Shown here: one piece after another, positions 1 to 7,976 of the stretch
Layout: every line of letters starts with the position of its first letter
Numbering within the stretch: position 1 is the first letter of the stretch
Source of the DNA: an uncultured Carnobacterium sp.
Lineage (GTDB): Bacteria > Bacillota > Bacilli > Lactobacillales > Aerococcaceae
NCBI GenBank assembly: GCA_937967765.1
Contig: CALCML010000180.1
Location: 1 to 19,368, forward strand
DNA: 19,368 nucleotides
Direction: 5' to 3'
Made by a program: the position numbers and the translations under genes
Notes under the pieces: model-generated
Told to the model about the DNA's origin: nothing
The model's input: only the letters and a program-made list of their open reading frames with translations
Databases searched by the model: none

Positions 1-62
1 TCAACGCCTTGTGGTTTTTTAGGGCGAGCAAATGCTTCGTAATTTCCATTTGAATGATACAT
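1..62 (-). CDS. ohyA: Oleate hydratase (myosin-cross-reactive antigen family), N-terminus only
   Basis: Only the first 20 codons are inside the window; the gene runs off the left edge on the minus strand. The translation begins [20 protein letters not shown], which matches my memory of the start of streptococcal and lactobacillal oleate hydratases (MYxxSGNYEAFAxPxKPEGV), just before their FAD-binding Rossmann motif. These FAD enzymes add water to the cis-9 double bond of unsaturated fatty acids such as oleate, giving 10-hydroxy acids, and are tied to fatty-acid detoxification. The ATG at 62-60 has a strong AGGAGG 7-8 bases upstream. A TetR-family regulator lies just upstream in the same direction, with a dyad and terminator between them. 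The family call depends on a short stretch, so confidence is moderate to good. Confidence 0.75.
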   Translation of the reverse strand, partial: MYHSNGNYEAFARPKKPQGV

Positions 63-138
63 AGTAATTCCTCCTATTTCCTGAAAATCAGGTTTTGTTC
101 TTTACATGCATTACTCTACTCCCGTTTCACCAAAAGCA

Positions 139-182
139 CCATAGACAAAAAAATCCCAATGTCCAAACTTTGGACACTGGGA
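139..182 (-). terminator. Rho-independent terminator of the tetR gene, possibly doubling as an operator
   Basis: Positions 152-182 form a near-perfect inverted repeat with arms ATCCCAATGTCCAAA and TTTGGACACTGGGAT and one mismatch. On the minus strand it is followed by seven Ts, as expected of a terminator just after the tetR stop. Its core TGTCCAAA-G-TTTGGACA is also a perfect 17-bp palindrome of the size TetR proteins bind, about 90 bases upstream of the ohyA start. Termination is the safer reading; the operator role is inference. Confidence 0.7.
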
Positions 183-199
183 TGGAATTGTAAAGTTTT

Positions 200-745
200 T
201 TACTGAGAAATTCGAGCTACAATCGTTCCAATCATGACTTGTTCGATTTTTTCAACGAGTTCTTTGGCCGTACCAGGCATTTGACGACTAATCCAATCAA
301 GTCCTACACCAACGAGCGCATACGTATAAAACTCAATCGAGAATTGAACTTGTTCTGCTTCTGCGCCACTGACATTAATTTCATTGAAAATCAAATCCGT
401 CAAGAAACGCTCCACTTCCCGTTGCAAGAGTCGCTCGACATTTTCCTTGCTGACAGAACGATACGTGTTAAGGACAAAGTTGCGATTGTCATCCATATAT
501 TGAAAGAGTGCCTCCAGGGCGTCTTGCCAATTCTCATAAGAAATATTCTCACCTAGCGTGATATGCGCCTCATTTAAATAAATCCATTCGACCAATTCAT
601 AAATATCATGGAAATGATTATAAAACGTTTGACGACTAATCCCGCATTTCTTCGTTAAATCCTGTACAGTAATCTTTGTCAACGGCTTTTCATTCATTAG
701 TTCTTTAAGCGTGTTGGCTAACATCTTTTTTACAACAAGTGTCAT
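200..745 (-). CDS. TetR/AcrR-family transcriptional regulator
   Basis: The 181-residue protein has the TetR architecture: a helix-turn-helix at about residues 25-47 (ITVQDLTKKCGISRQTFYNHF, the usual recognition-helix signature) followed by an all-helical ligand and dimerisation domain. It most resembles the short DhaS-like subgroup, with NRNFVLNTYRS in the C-terminal part. The ATG at 745 has an AGAGGG-type ribosome site; an internal ATG at 724 is possible, but the longer start is preferred for its spacing. It lies between degV and the oleate hydratase gene, all on the minus strand, with terminators on both sides, so it is probably a single-gene unit whose promoter overlaps the degV terminator. 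A role in regulating ohyA in response to fatty acids is inference from position. Confidence 0.9.
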   Translation of the reverse strand: MTLVVKKMLANTLKELMNEKPLTKITVQDLTKKCGISRQTFYNHFHDIYELVEWIYLNEAHITLGENISYENWQDALEALFQYMDDNRNFVLNTYRSVSKENVERLLQREVERFLTDLIFNEINVSGAEAEQVQFSIEFYTYALVGVGLDWISRQMPGTAKELVEKIEQVMIGTIVARISQ

Positions 746-763
746 TTGTATCCCTCTGTTTCA

Positions 764-794
764 TGAAGAAAAAGAGCGGGTTCCCCCACTCTTT
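764..794 (-). terminator. Rho-independent terminator downstream of degV
   Basis: Arms AAAGAGCGGG (771-780) and CCCACTCTTT (785-794) pair with one G-T wobble. On the minus strand the hairpin follows the degV stop directly and ends in TTTTTC. It separates degV from tetR. Confidence 0.8.
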
Positions 795-1668
795 ATTTTT
801 CTAAATTCTTTTCTTGTACGATATCCCATGAGAACCCTAAGGCACCTTCACCAAGGTGAGTTCCTACAACAGGTCCAAAATACGATAATGAAGTACGTAA
901 TTTAGGATATTGTTCTTGCATTTTTTGTCTCCAAGCTTCACCCGCTTCTGGAGCATTTGCATGGATGATGACTAATTCATAGCCGTCACCATCTGTTGTT
1001 CCTGTTTCGTCTGCAAATAATTGTTCAATTCGTTTCATCGCTTTTTGTTGCGTACGAATTTTCTCGAAAGGAACGATTTTCTTATCAACGAATGTCAAGA
1101 TTGGCTTAATTTTCAACATAGAACCGACTAAAGCAGCCCCTGCTGATAAACGTCCACCACGTTGCAAGTTGCTTAAATCATCAACGATAAAGTAAGCTGT
1201 CGTACGGTCCACTAAACGTTGAACTGTTTCAACGATTTCTTCTGGTGAATATTCTCCAGATTTCGCCATGATAGCGGCTAGTTTTACTGCACGCGCTTGC
1301 GGTGCACAACTAATCTCTGAATCGATTGGATAAATGGCTATTTCGTCTTTCATATCTTCGGCAACAGCCACACATGTTTGGTAAGTTCCACTAATTCCAC
1401 TAGAAATAGTAATAGGAATAATAGCGTCATAATCTTTTGCAAGTTCGTGGAATAATTCGTATGTTTCCCCTACAGCTGGTTGTGTACTTGTTGGAAAGAC
1501 TGGAGAACTTTTTACTTTTGCATAAAATTCTTCAGCAGTAATATCAATTTCTTCACGATAAGTTTCTTGTCCGAAAATAACAGACATCGGCAATACATAA
1601 ACACCGTACTCAGCAAGTTCTTCCTTTGTTAAGTAAGCAGTGCTATCTGTAACTACAGCAATTTTCAT
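793..1668 (-). CDS. DegV-family fatty-acid-binding protein (FakB-like)
   Basis: The 291-residue length and fold signature match the DegV family. The N-terminal MKIAVVTDSTAYL is the family's opening; TSTQP at residues 60-64 and ISSGISGTY near 88-96 are the loops that hold the fatty-acid carboxylate in FakB proteins. RGGRLSAGAA is the conserved C-terminal-lobe motif. FakB proteins present a bound fatty acid to the kinase FakA, so exogenous fatty acids enter phospholipids as acyl-phosphates. No fakA is in the window. Which fatty acid is bound cannot be read from the sequence. The ATG at 1668 has AAGGAG upstream, and a promoter lies at 1739-1767. The gene sits next to a TetR gene and an oleate hydratase gene, which fits a lipid theme. 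Confidence 0.93.
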   Translation of the reverse strand: MKIAVVTDSTAYLTKEELAEYGVYVLPMSVIFGQETYREEIDITAEEFYAKVKSSPVFPTSTQPAVGETYELFHELAKDYDAIIPITISSGISGTYQTCVAVAEDMKDEIAIYPIDSEISCAPQARAVKLAAIMAKSGEYSPEEIVETVQRLVDRTTAYFIVDDLSNLQRGGRLSAGAALVGSMLKIKPILTFVDKKIVPFEKIRTQQKAMKRIEQLFADETGTTDGDGYELVIIHANAPEAGEAWRQKMQEQYPKLRTSLSYFGPVVGTHLGEGALGFSWDIVQEKNLEK

Positions 1669-1738
1669 CCATTCAACTCCTTTCAGTTTGAAAATTTAGA
1701 TTGTTTAAGTCATAAAAACTATAAACTTTCACCCTTCA

Positions 1739-1767
1739 AGTATAACAAAAAAGCATTTAACACGCAA
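1739..1767 (-). promoter_or_regulatory. Sigma-A promoter for degV
   Basis: On the minus strand a -35 TTGCGT (1767-1762) and a -10 TATACT (1744-1739) are separated by exactly 17 bases, about 75 bases upstream of the degV start. Confidence 0.65.
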
Positions 1768-1803
1768 TGAATGGAAAGATTTCTTTAAGAGACTTAACAT
1801 TAC

Positions 1804-1831
1804 TTGCTCATCTTTCAAATTACAGTATAAT
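1804..1831 (+). promoter_or_regulatory. Sigma-A promoter for the DUF368 transporter gene
   Basis: A consensus -10 TATAAT (1826-1831) is preceded by a weak -35 TTGCTC (1804-1809) with a 16-base spacer. It is divergent from the degV promoter. Confidence 0.65.
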
Positions 1832-1860
1832 AGAAGACAGAATTATTTATTGGAGGTACT

Positions 1861-2718
1861 ATGGAACAAAGATCAACTCAACATCAATTAGATAAACAAA
1901 AGAAAAATGACTGGTTCTTACGATTCATTAAAGGAATGTTCATCGGATCAGGATTTATCCTACCAGGTGTCAGCGGTGGTGCACTTGCTGCTATCTTTGG
2001 ACTTTATGAACGCATGATTGCTTTCTTAGCAAACGTCACAAAAGACTTCAAGAAAAACGTATTATTCTTCTTACCAGTCGGAATCGGTGCTCTTGCAGGT
2101 ATCGTAGTTCTATCATTCGGCGTAAGTTACTTACTTGGAAACTTTGAAACAATCATCCTTTGGTTCTTCATCGGATGTATCGTCGGAACAATCCCTGCTC
2201 TTTGGAAAGAAGCTGGAAAAGAAGGTCGCTCAACACGTGATATTCTCATTCTACTTGCTTCATTTATTGGCGGATGCGTACTTCTTTATTTAGGTGAAAA
2301 TGCAATCGGCGGTAGCGTGGAAGCAAACTTCTTCACTTGGATGATTGCTGGTGGATTAATTGCTTTAGGAATTATCGTTCCTGGACTTAGCCCATCAAAC
2401 TTCATCGTATACATGGGAATGTACAAACAAATGTCAGATGGTTTCAAAACATTAGACATGAGCGTGATTCTTCCAATCGCATTAGGTGGACTTGTAACAC
2501 TAGCGCTCTTCTCAAAACTTGTACACTACATTTTCAAGAAAGCTTACCCACAATTATTCCACTTCATTTTCGGAATCGTGCTTGCTTCAACTGTAATGAT
2601 CATCCCAACAAACTACGCTGGATTTGATATCGTTCAATACCTTGCTTGCGTTGTGATGTTAGGATTCGGTACATGGCTTGGCGCATTCATGGCAAAACTT
2701 GAAGACACATATAAATAA
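1861..2718 (+). CDS. popT: DUF368-family polyprenyl-phosphate transporter (PopT-type)
   Basis: This 285-residue, highly hydrophobic protein belongs to DUF368. The two internally related halves each carry the family's loop motif: PGVSGG at residues 35-40 followed by a helix ending GLYERMI, and PGLSPSN at 174-180 followed by IVYMGMYK. This inverted duplication is typical of the family. DUF368 proteins have been shown in other Gram-positives to recycle undecaprenyl phosphate across the membrane for cell-wall synthesis, alongside the DedA-family transporter UptA. The hydrophilic N-terminus (about 20 residues) should be cytoplasmic. The ATG at 1861 has GGAGGT upstream. The gene is monocistronic, with its own promoter and terminator. 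The family call is firm; the symbol follows family-level knowledge. Confidence 0.9.
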   Translation: MEQRSTQHQLDKQKKNDWFLRFIKGMFIGSGFILPGVSGGALAAIFGLYERMIAFLANVTKDFKKNVLFFLPVGIGALAGIVVLSFGVSYLLGNFETIILWFFIGCIVGTIPALWKEAGKEGRSTRDILILLASFIGGCVLLYLGENAIGGSVEANFFTWMIAGGLIALGIIVPGLSPSNFIVYMGMYKQMSDGFKTLDMSVILPIALGGLVTLALFSKLVHYIFKKAYPQLFHFIFGIVLASTVMIIPTNYAGFDIVQYLACVVMLGFGTWLGAFMAKLEDTYK

Positions 2719-2724
2719 CATTTC

Positions 2725-2757
2725 AAACAGCTTTGCTCCTCGCAAGGCTGTTTTTTT
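2725..2757 (+). terminator. Rho-independent terminator of the DUF368 gene
   Basis: AAACAGC pairs with GCTGTTT, with an inner TTGC/GCAA stem, and is followed by a seven-T tract, seven bases after the stop codon. Confidence 0.88.
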
Positions 2758-2767
2758 ATGTCCAAAA

Positions 2768-2840
2768 TTAACATATTTGTTAATTTCCACTCTCACTCCA
2801 AGATGTAACATTTTTGTTACGTAACAAAAATGTTACATCT
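2768..2840. repeat. Perfect 40-bp palindrome with three related 16-bp dyads
   Basis: Positions 2801-2840 are a perfect, loopless palindrome: the left arm AGATGTAACATTTTTGTTAC is exactly the reverse complement of the right arm. The palindrome consists of two abutting 16-bp dyads of the form GTAACA-N4-TGTTAC (2805-2820 and 2821-2836). A third dyad of the same shape, TTAACA-N4-TGTTAA, lies at 2768-2783. No T tract follows, so it is not a terminator. Such spacing suggests a repressor operator or a mobile-element scar, but no gene start lies nearby on either strand. Confidence 0.75.
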
Positions 2841-2935
2841 GCTCTCCTCATGAAACGCACACACTCTATCCCTTCTCTCTTACCCTTTTTTCGAGAATAG
2901 AACTTTATAAACTCTCTCCTCGAGTAGAATTTTAT

Positions 2936-3203
2936 GCCAAGAAGGCGATTATGGTATTACACAAAAACATTAAAAGAGAATTCGCTTATCAGACATTTAT
3001 TGAAACCATAGCGGGGAATCATAGCGAATGCGAATTAAAAGCCGTTATGGATTTATCCATTACGGCTTGTTTGAGGCTTCGAAGGAGAAAGACTCCAAGG
3101 CTTTCTCCGGTATCCCGCTATTTTGTTTCAATAAACAATGGCTGATAATAAGAATTCTCTTTCTAGCACCATTCCTGCTAATACCATAATCGCCGCCCTT
3201 GGC
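2936..3203. repeat. 268-bp structured inverted-repeat element (MITE-like or non-coding RNA)
   Basis: The two ends pair over 24-25 positions (2936-2959 with 3179-3203). Further inward, in matching order, these arms also pair: 2973-2983 with 3152-3162 (AAAGAGAATTC), 2986-2992 with 3142-3148 (TTATCAG), 2996-3006 with 3125-3135 (TTTATTGAAAC) and 3008-3015 with 3114-3121 (ATAGCGGG). The middle holds two local hairpins: 3039-3052 with 3055-3068 (one mismatch), and GGAGAAAG with CTTTCTCC at 3084-3108. It lies between the terminators of two convergent genes. No clear target-site duplication is visible. A miniature transposable element or a large structured RNA would both fit. A 64-codon open frame at 2951-3145 falls inside the stems and is unlikely to be a gene. 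Confidence 0.7.
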
Positions 3204-3220
3204 GGAACTCTTGAACGCAC

Positions 3221-3249
3221 AAAAAAACTCTCTCGAAGTGAGAGAGTTT
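3221..3249 (-). terminator. Rho-independent terminator of rpmE2
   Basis: AAACTCTCTC and GAGAGAGTTT pair around a short loop. On the minus strand the stem is followed by seven Ts. It lies 10 bases after the rpmE2 stop codon. Confidence 0.92.
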
Positions 3250-3258
3250 GTAAAGTTC

Positions 3259-3504
3259 TTATTTGAGACCGTATTTTTTGTTGAAACGATCCACACGTCC
3301 GTCTGCTTGAGTGAATTTTTGACGACCTGTGTAGAATGGGTGAGAATCAGAAGTGATTTCCACACGTAGTAATGGGTATTCGTTTCCGTCTTCCCATACA
3401 ACTGTTTCACTTGAAGTCTTTGTTGAACCTGATAAGAATTTGAATCCTGTAGTTGTATCCATGAAAACTACTGGACGATATTCTGGGTGAATTCCTTGTT
3501 TCAT
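3259..3504 (-). CDS. rpmE2: 50S ribosomal protein bL31, type B (zinc-independent)
   Basis: The 81-residue protein starts [20 protein letters not shown] and contains [14 protein letters not shown] and the C-terminal DRFNKKYGL, the standard signature of type B L31. It has no cysteines, so it lacks the CxxC zinc site of type A L31; many bacteria use this paralogue under zinc limitation, though some Lactobacillales carry only type B. The ATG at 3504 has AGGAGG upstream. It has its own promoter in the 107-base gap after tsaD, and also no terminator separates it from tsaD, so readthrough from the upstream operon is possible. Confidence 0.96.
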   Translation of the reverse strand: MKQGIHPEYRPVVFMDTTTGFKFLSGSTKTSSETVVWEDGNEYPLLRVEITSDSHPFYTGRQKFTQADGRVDRFNKKYGLK

Positions 3505-3577
3505 TTCTATTCCTCCTGCCCTGAATTATTTGCTAATCCAGAGTTATTTATTTTCGCATGCATAATGCAACACGAAT

Positions 3578-3606
3578 ATAATAACATGCTCAAATTGAAT
3601 TTGCAA
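3578..3606 (-). promoter_or_regulatory. Sigma-A promoter for rpmE2
   Basis: On the minus strand a -35 TTGCAA (3606-3601) and a -10 TATTAT (3583-3578) are separated by 17 bases, just downstream of the tsaD stop codon. No zinc-repressor (AdcR-type) operator is evident. Confidence 0.6.
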
Positions 3607-3611
3607 TAGTT

Positions 3612-4631
3612 TTATTCATCCCCTAATTCAAGTCCGGGAATTGCGTTTAAATCCATATTTGCAAAGTCTTTTTGCATGTATTTTGTATAGGCTGCTGCAC
3701 CAATCATCGCCGCATTATCCCCGCAAAGTGATAATGGTGGGATAGAAAATGTGACTGCTGGGTAGTGTTCTTCCATCATCTGCGTCATAGCTGTACGAAG
3801 ACCCTTATTGGCTGCCACTCCTCCTGCTAACACGAATTGTTTTACAGGATACGCTTCAAGCGCGCGTCTTGTTTTTTCGACAAGAACTTCTACGACACTG
3901 GCTTGGAAACTTGCCGCTAAATCTTCAGGGATAATCTCTTCACCTTTTTGTTTCGCGTTATGCACACGATTGATGACCGCCGATTTCAATCCACTAAAAC
4001 TGAAATCAAAATGGTCTTCATGAATCATCGCGCGTGGGAAGTCATAAGTGTCCGTTCCTAGATGAGCTAGTTCGTCCATTTTCTTTCCACCAGGATATGG
4101 CAAGTTCAAAATACGACCAATCTTATCGTACGCTTCCCCTGCAGCATCATCTCTTGTTTCTCCGATGATTTGGAACTCGCCATCTTCTGGCATATATACA
4201 AGTTCTGTATGTCCACCACTTACGACAAGCGCCATTAGTGGAAATTGCAAAGGTTCCACAAGTTGGTTGGCGTAAATATGTCCTGCCATGTGGTTCACTG
4301 CTATCAGTGGTTTTCCACTTGCTAGAGCCAAAGCCTTCGCTGCAGAAATCCCAATTAAAAGAGCTCCGACAAGACCTGGACCATATGTCACTGCAATGGC
4401 GTCCATGTCATCCAACGTTTTACCTGCTTTTGCAAGGGCTTCGTCGATGACTTGTGTAATTTGTTCGACGTGATGGCGGCTAGCAATCTCTGGCACAACC
4501 CCACCAAAACGCATATGACTTTTAATTTGAGAGGCTACAATATTTGAAAGGATGGTGTTCCCGTTTTGAATGACGGCTGCACTTGTCTCATCACAACTAC
4601 TTTCAATTGCTAGAATCAATGTTTCTTTCAT
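3612..4631 (-). CDS. tsaD: tRNA N6-threonylcarbamoyladenosine synthase TsaD (Kae1/Gcp)
   Basis: TsaD transfers the threonylcarbamoyl group to A37 of ANN-decoding tRNAs, in complex with TsaB and TsaE. The start used here gives 339 residues, the usual length. It opens [16 protein letters not shown]; the metal-binding histidines are in HMAGH at about 114-118; [27 protein letters not shown] and LCGDNAAMI are all present. The ATG at 4631 is chosen because AGGAGG lies 6-7 bases before it; an in-frame ATG at 4655 lies inside the preceding gene and has no ribosome site. The upstream gene ends 10 bases before this start, so translation is probably coupled. Confidence 0.96.
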   Translation of the reverse strand: MKETLILAIESSCDETSAAVIQNGNTILSNIVASQIKSHMRFGGVVPEIASRHHVEQITQVIDEALAKAGKTLDDMDAIAVTYGPGLVGALLIGISAAKALALASGKPLIAVNHMAGHIYANQLVEPLQFPLMALVVSGGHTELVYMPEDGEFQIIGETRDDAAGEAYDKIGRILNLPYPGGKKMDELAHLGTDTYDFPRAMIHEDHFDFSFSGLKSAVINRVHNAKQKGEEIIPEDLAASFQASVVEVLVEKTRRALEAYPVKQFVLAGGVAANKGLRTAMTQMMEEHYPAVTFSIPPLSLCGDNAAMIGAAAYTKYMQKDFANMDLNAIPGLELGDE

Positions 4632-4641
4632 ATTGCTCCTC

Positions 4642-5724
4642 CTATCTTTGTTCAATTTCTAAGCGATATTCAATCGCATCTTCAACTGGGTCACTGTAAT
4701 AATCACTTCTCGTATGGAAGGCTTCGAACCCTAGAATTTCATATAAATATTGAGCACGCTTGTTGCTTTCGCGCACTTCTAAGAAAACAACTTTCACGTC
4801 TTTTTGCTTTAAATCATATAAGGCCATTTGCCATAAACGTTGCGCGAGACCTTTGCCTTGATAGTCTTTCGCAATCACGATATTCGTGATGGTTGCTTCG
4901 TCCAGTACGCTTTGGACTCCAAGGAATCCGACTAGTTGGCGTTGCATCCATACTCCGTAATACGTGTTTGTTGGATTTTCTAAATCGGCAAGGAAACTCT
5001 CGGTACTCCAATTATTTGGATGCTCGTAATTTTCTTGCACTAATGCGACTAATGCCTCTGCCATCGCTAAATCAGCTGGATGTAATCTTGTAAATGAATA
5101 CTCTGATGAATGGAATGAAGACGGCGTTTTTGGCGGTAATGCATAGAGCATTTCCACGGCATCCTCATTTTCAGGAGTATAGTAATTTTCCTTTGTCCCC
5201 ACTACCTCGTATCCATTCTTGCGATAGAGCTTAATAGCTTTTGTATTCGACACGCGAGCTTCGAGCGTAATTTCTTTCTTGTCGAGCGCGCGGGCGATTT
5301 TTTCTAATGCTTTCAATAATAAAGTTGCGACATTCAAGAAGCGATAATCGTGTAGTACAGCCACATTCGTGATATGTAAATCTGTTCCCTCTGTCGTTCT
5401 CGATCCGATGAAACCGACGATTTCCTCTTCCACTTCCAGCACGATATAAATGGCAGCTGGATTATGTGCGACGTCTTTTTCAAGAACATCCTTTGCCCAT
5501 GGAGATTCGCCATCATACGCAGCCTTCTCCACTTCAAAAATGCGAGTGGCATCTTCTGGAAGTCCGATTCTGATTTTGGCCTGCGCCCCGTTTCCAAGAA
5601 TCACTCTTTTTTCAAAGTTCTCAAACTGGTCGCGAATCGGATCCATCTGTTGCGTTTCTTCTAAAAACAGCGCTTTGATTTTTTCAAACCACTGCATGAA
5701 GCGTTCTTTAAACTCGTTCCACAT
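4642..5724 (-). CDS. Double-GNAT protein: two RimI-like N-acetyltransferase domains fused
   Basis: At 360 residues it is more than twice the usual RimI length (about 150). Domain 1 (about 50-195) and domain 2 (about 208-358) both show the GNAT fold order and the RimI-type ending [17 protein letters not shown] and [15 protein letters not shown]. RimI acetylates the N-terminus of ribosomal protein S18 (and other proteins) in the cytoplasm. Domain 2 keeps the acetyl-CoA loop QGKGLA (289-294). In domain 1 the same place reads RFLNVA (128-133), so the key glycine is lost. Residues 1-45 are a charged helical extension. It overlaps the end of tsaB by 17 bases and lies just before tsaD, the standard rimI slot. 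Relatives often have two separate rimI genes here, so fusion is the likely origin. Confidence 0.88.
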   Translation of the reverse strand: MWNEFKERFMQWFEKIKALFLEETQQMDPIRDQFENFEKRVILGNGAQAKIRIGLPEDATRIFEVEKAAYDGESPWAKDVLEKDVAHNPAAIYIVLEVEEEIVGFIGSRTTEGTDLHITNVAVLHDYRFLNVATLLLKALEKIARALDKKEITLEARVSNTKAIKLYRKNGYEVVGTKENYYTPENEDAVEMLYALPPKTPSSFHSSEYSFTRLHPADLAMAEALVALVQENYEHPNNWSTESFLADLENPTNTYYGVWMQRQLVGFLGVQSVLDEATITNIVIAKDYQGKGLAQRLWQMALYDLKQKDVKVVFLEVRESNKRAQYLYEILGFEAFHTRSDYYSDPVEDAIEYRLEIEQR

Positions 5725-6439
5725 ACACTGACCCCTTTTCTAAAGGATGCTCAGCTTGCCAATTCTCTTCTGCTTCTGCCAGTTTCAAGTACATTGGGAC
5801 GAAGACGTCCGCGTCAACAGCTTCCTTATTTCTTCCTAATTCGATAAGCGATGTGGCGTGAGGGATAGCGTCACTTGCTTCAAGCCACTTCGCCTCACTC
5901 GCTCCTTTTCCGTCGATTGCTTCTTTTGTAATCGACTGTAATTGTCCTACAAAAGTCACTCCCGCTGCATGTTCCGGCAACACTTTCAAGAAATCATCCC
6001 ATGAAATATGTTGTTCCGAGATTACCTTTTTAAAGCCTTCGTCAGTCTTTTGATAACCTACTGCGAAAATATTTCCGCGTCTAGCATCAAAAAACGGCAC
6101 AACGACTTCTCCTACTTCCACTTTAGAAGCAAGGGTCGGTAAAAAGACGTCGAGACTGGAGACGCCAACAAGTGGAATCCCCAGACTCTTCGCAAGTGTT
6201 TTTGCAACGGTAACGCCAATTCGAAGTCCTGTATAAGAACCAGGCCCTTCAGCAACAATGACCTTCGTTAAGTCTTTTGCTGTAATACCGGCTTCTTTAA
6301 AAACGGCTTCGATGGTTGGCACAAGGAGAACACTATGTTGCAACGTGTTCTCAATCGTTTGTTCAATAATGGTACCGTCTGTCAGTTCTACAGCGACCGA
6401 TAATGTCTTATTCGATGTATCTAGTGCGAGGATTGTCAT
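5708..6439 (-). CDS. tsaB: t6A synthesis protein TsaB (YeaZ)
   Basis: TsaB is the non-catalytic partner of TsaD in making threonylcarbamoyl-adenosine in tRNA. The 243-residue protein starts MTILALDTSNKTLSVAV, an ASKHA-fold opening, and contains EGPGSYTGLRIGVT at about 64-77, the TsaB signature. It lacks the TsaD metal-binding histidines, as expected. The ATG at 6439 has AGGAAG upstream. It begins 18 bases after galT ends and overlaps the double-GNAT gene by 17 bases, so the order galT-tsaB-rimI-tsaD is one transcript on this evidence. The tsaC and tsaE partners are not in the window. Confidence 0.95.
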   Translation of the reverse strand: MTILALDTSNKTLSVAVELTDGTIIEQTIENTLQHSVLLVPTIEAVFKEAGITAKDLTKVIVAEGPGSYTGLRIGVTVAKTLAKSLGIPLVGVSSLDVFLPTLASKVEVGEVVVPFFDARRGNIFAVGYQKTDEGFKKVISEQHISWDDFLKVLPEHAAGVTFVGQLQSITKEAIDGKGASEAKWLEASDAIPHATSLIELGRNKEAVDADVFVPMYLKLAEAEENWQAEHPLEKGSVYVERV

Positions 6440-6457
6440 ACGGCACTTCCTTTCTAA

Positions 6458-7942
6458 CTATTTCGTAAATTCATGCATGAAGGCGCTGAATGCTTCTTGG
6501 CCTTCTTTTGTTTGTTTAAAGACGCCTGCATATTCTAACACGCGGCAGAATTTTGCACTAACCGCTTTTTGTAAAAATGCGTCTACAGTTTCTTTGGTTG
6601 GTGCTTGTGCTTTTAATTCTTTCGCCCATTCTTGGTGAATTTCTGCAACAACTTCAAGACTTCCTTCTCCAACGAGATAATCTCTCACTTCGCGAAGTTC
6701 ACGTTCAAGACGTGGCGGTAAAATCGCAAGCCCCATTACTTCAATTAAACCGATATTTTCTTTTTTAATATGTTGTACATCCGCATGTGGGTGGAAAATT
6801 CCATCAGGGAATTCCGCAGTTGTACGGTTGTTACGTAATACTAAATCAAACTCATACGCATCTCCTTGACGACGCACGATTGGAGTAATCGCATTGTGCG
6901 GTTCCCCATTAGATTCACGTAAGATTTCAAGATCTTTGTTTTCGTAGTTTTCCCATGCTTTTAAGATATCAACTGCCACTTCAAATACTTCCTCACGGTT
7001 ATTTCCGCGAAGACGAAGCGCAGAAAGCGGCCAGTAAAGGCGTTCGATTTGAACAGTGTCAAACTTTTTAGAAATACCAGTTTCTAAAACTTTAGCACGA
7101 TTCATTGGGAATTCGTAACGGCCCCCTTGATAGTGGTTATGACTCAAAATCGATCCTCCAACAATTGGAAGTCCTGCGTTTGACCCTACAAAATAATGAG
7201 GGAATTGTGTCACGATTTCAAGGAGTCGGCTAAACGCTCCCTCGTCCACTTTCATTGGTTCTAGGTTTTCAGACAAGAAGATGGCATGCTCAGAATAATA
7301 AGCATATGGAGAATAGTGATAACCCCAAGACTCTCCACCAAGTTCCATTCCGACAATACGGTGGTTAGCGCGACCTGGCCAGTTAATACGACCATGGTAG
7401 CCTACGTTTTCAAAGCAAAGACGGTTGGCAGGATAATTGAAATCCTTCGACTGCGCTGCTTTGATGATTTCTTCTTTTGTTTTTTCTGGTTTTGATAAGT
7501 TAATCGTGATTTCTAAATCGCCATACTCTGTTTCTCCATTAAAGGAAATATTTTTAGCGATATCCTTCACCTTAATTAAATTCAAATCGAGCGCGATTTT
7601 ATAAAACGCATCGGTCGCAACTTTAGGTCCTTCTTCGTATTTATCCCAGAATAGACGGTTCAATTCAGAAGGTTTTGGAATCACAAGGTTCATTAACTCT
7701 TGTTCCAACCAGTCGCGTTCTTCAGAGTCGTTTTCAATCTTCCCACTTTCAACGGCAGCTTCCACTAAGTTTGCCATCGCATCTAATAAAGAAGGTTGCT
7801 CCACCTCTTTCGAACTTTCAAAAGATTCTTCTCCCACTAAATAAAGCACGCGATTTAATAAATAGTAACGGTCTTCTTTTGAAACATACCCTGAAGCAAT
7901 CGCACTATCTACAAATTCTTGAATGGCCTTATTGATTTTCAT
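6458..7942 (-). CDS. galT: Galactose-1-phosphate uridylyltransferase, class II (Firmicutes type)
   Basis: GalT exchanges UMP between UDP-glucose and galactose-1-phosphate in the Leloir pathway. At 494 residues it has the length of the class II family rather than the ~350 of class I. The catalytic loop reads SHNHYQGG (267-274), the class II counterpart of HxHxQ. GYHGRINWPGRANHRIV and the nearby WGYHYSPYAYYSEHAI are also family landmarks. The ATG at 7942 has AGGAGG upstream. Unusually, no galK, galE or galM is adjacent; it is placed 34 bases after proS, with no room for a clear promoter, and just before tsaB. It thus seems to be carried by the proS transcript. Confidence 0.95.
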   Translation of the reverse strand: MKINKAIQEFVDSAIASGYVSKEDRYYLLNRVLYLVGEESFESSKEVEQPSLLDAMANLVEAAVESGKIENDSEERDWLEQELMNLVIPKPSELNRLFWDKYEEGPKVATDAFYKIALDLNLIKVKDIAKNISFNGETEYGDLEITINLSKPEKTKEEIIKAAQSKDFNYPANRLCFENVGYHGRINWPGRANHRIVGMELGGESWGYHYSPYAYYSEHAIFLSENLEPMKVDEGAFSRLLEIVTQFPHYFVGSNAGLPIVGGSILSHNHYQGGRYEFPMNRAKVLETGISKKFDTVQIERLYWPLSALRLRGNNREEVFEVAVDILKAWENYENKDLEILRESNGEPHNAITPIVRRQGDAYEFDLVLRNNRTTAEFPDGIFHPHADVQHIKKENIGLIEVMGLAILPPRLERELREVRDYLVGEGSLEVVAEIHQEWAKELKAQAPTKETVDAFLQKAVSAKFCRVLEYAGVFKQTKEGQEAFSAFMHEFTK

Positions 7943-7976
7943 AATCTTGTCCTCCTACCAACTAGTTCCTAATCGA

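Noticed and set aside
2768..2836. AdcR-type zinc operator (TTAACNNGTTAA), tempting because rpmE2 is nearby
   Set aside because: The half-sites here are separated by six bases rather than two, and the site is more than 700 bases from the rpmE2 promoter.
2951..3145. 64-codon plus-strand open frame
   Set aside because: It lies inside the paired arms of the 2936-3203 element, has no ribosome site and no recognisable product.
4632..4655. Longer tsaD start at 4655
   Set aside because: It lies in the preceding gene with no ribosome site, whereas ATG 4631 has AGGAGG at the right distance and matches the family N-terminus.
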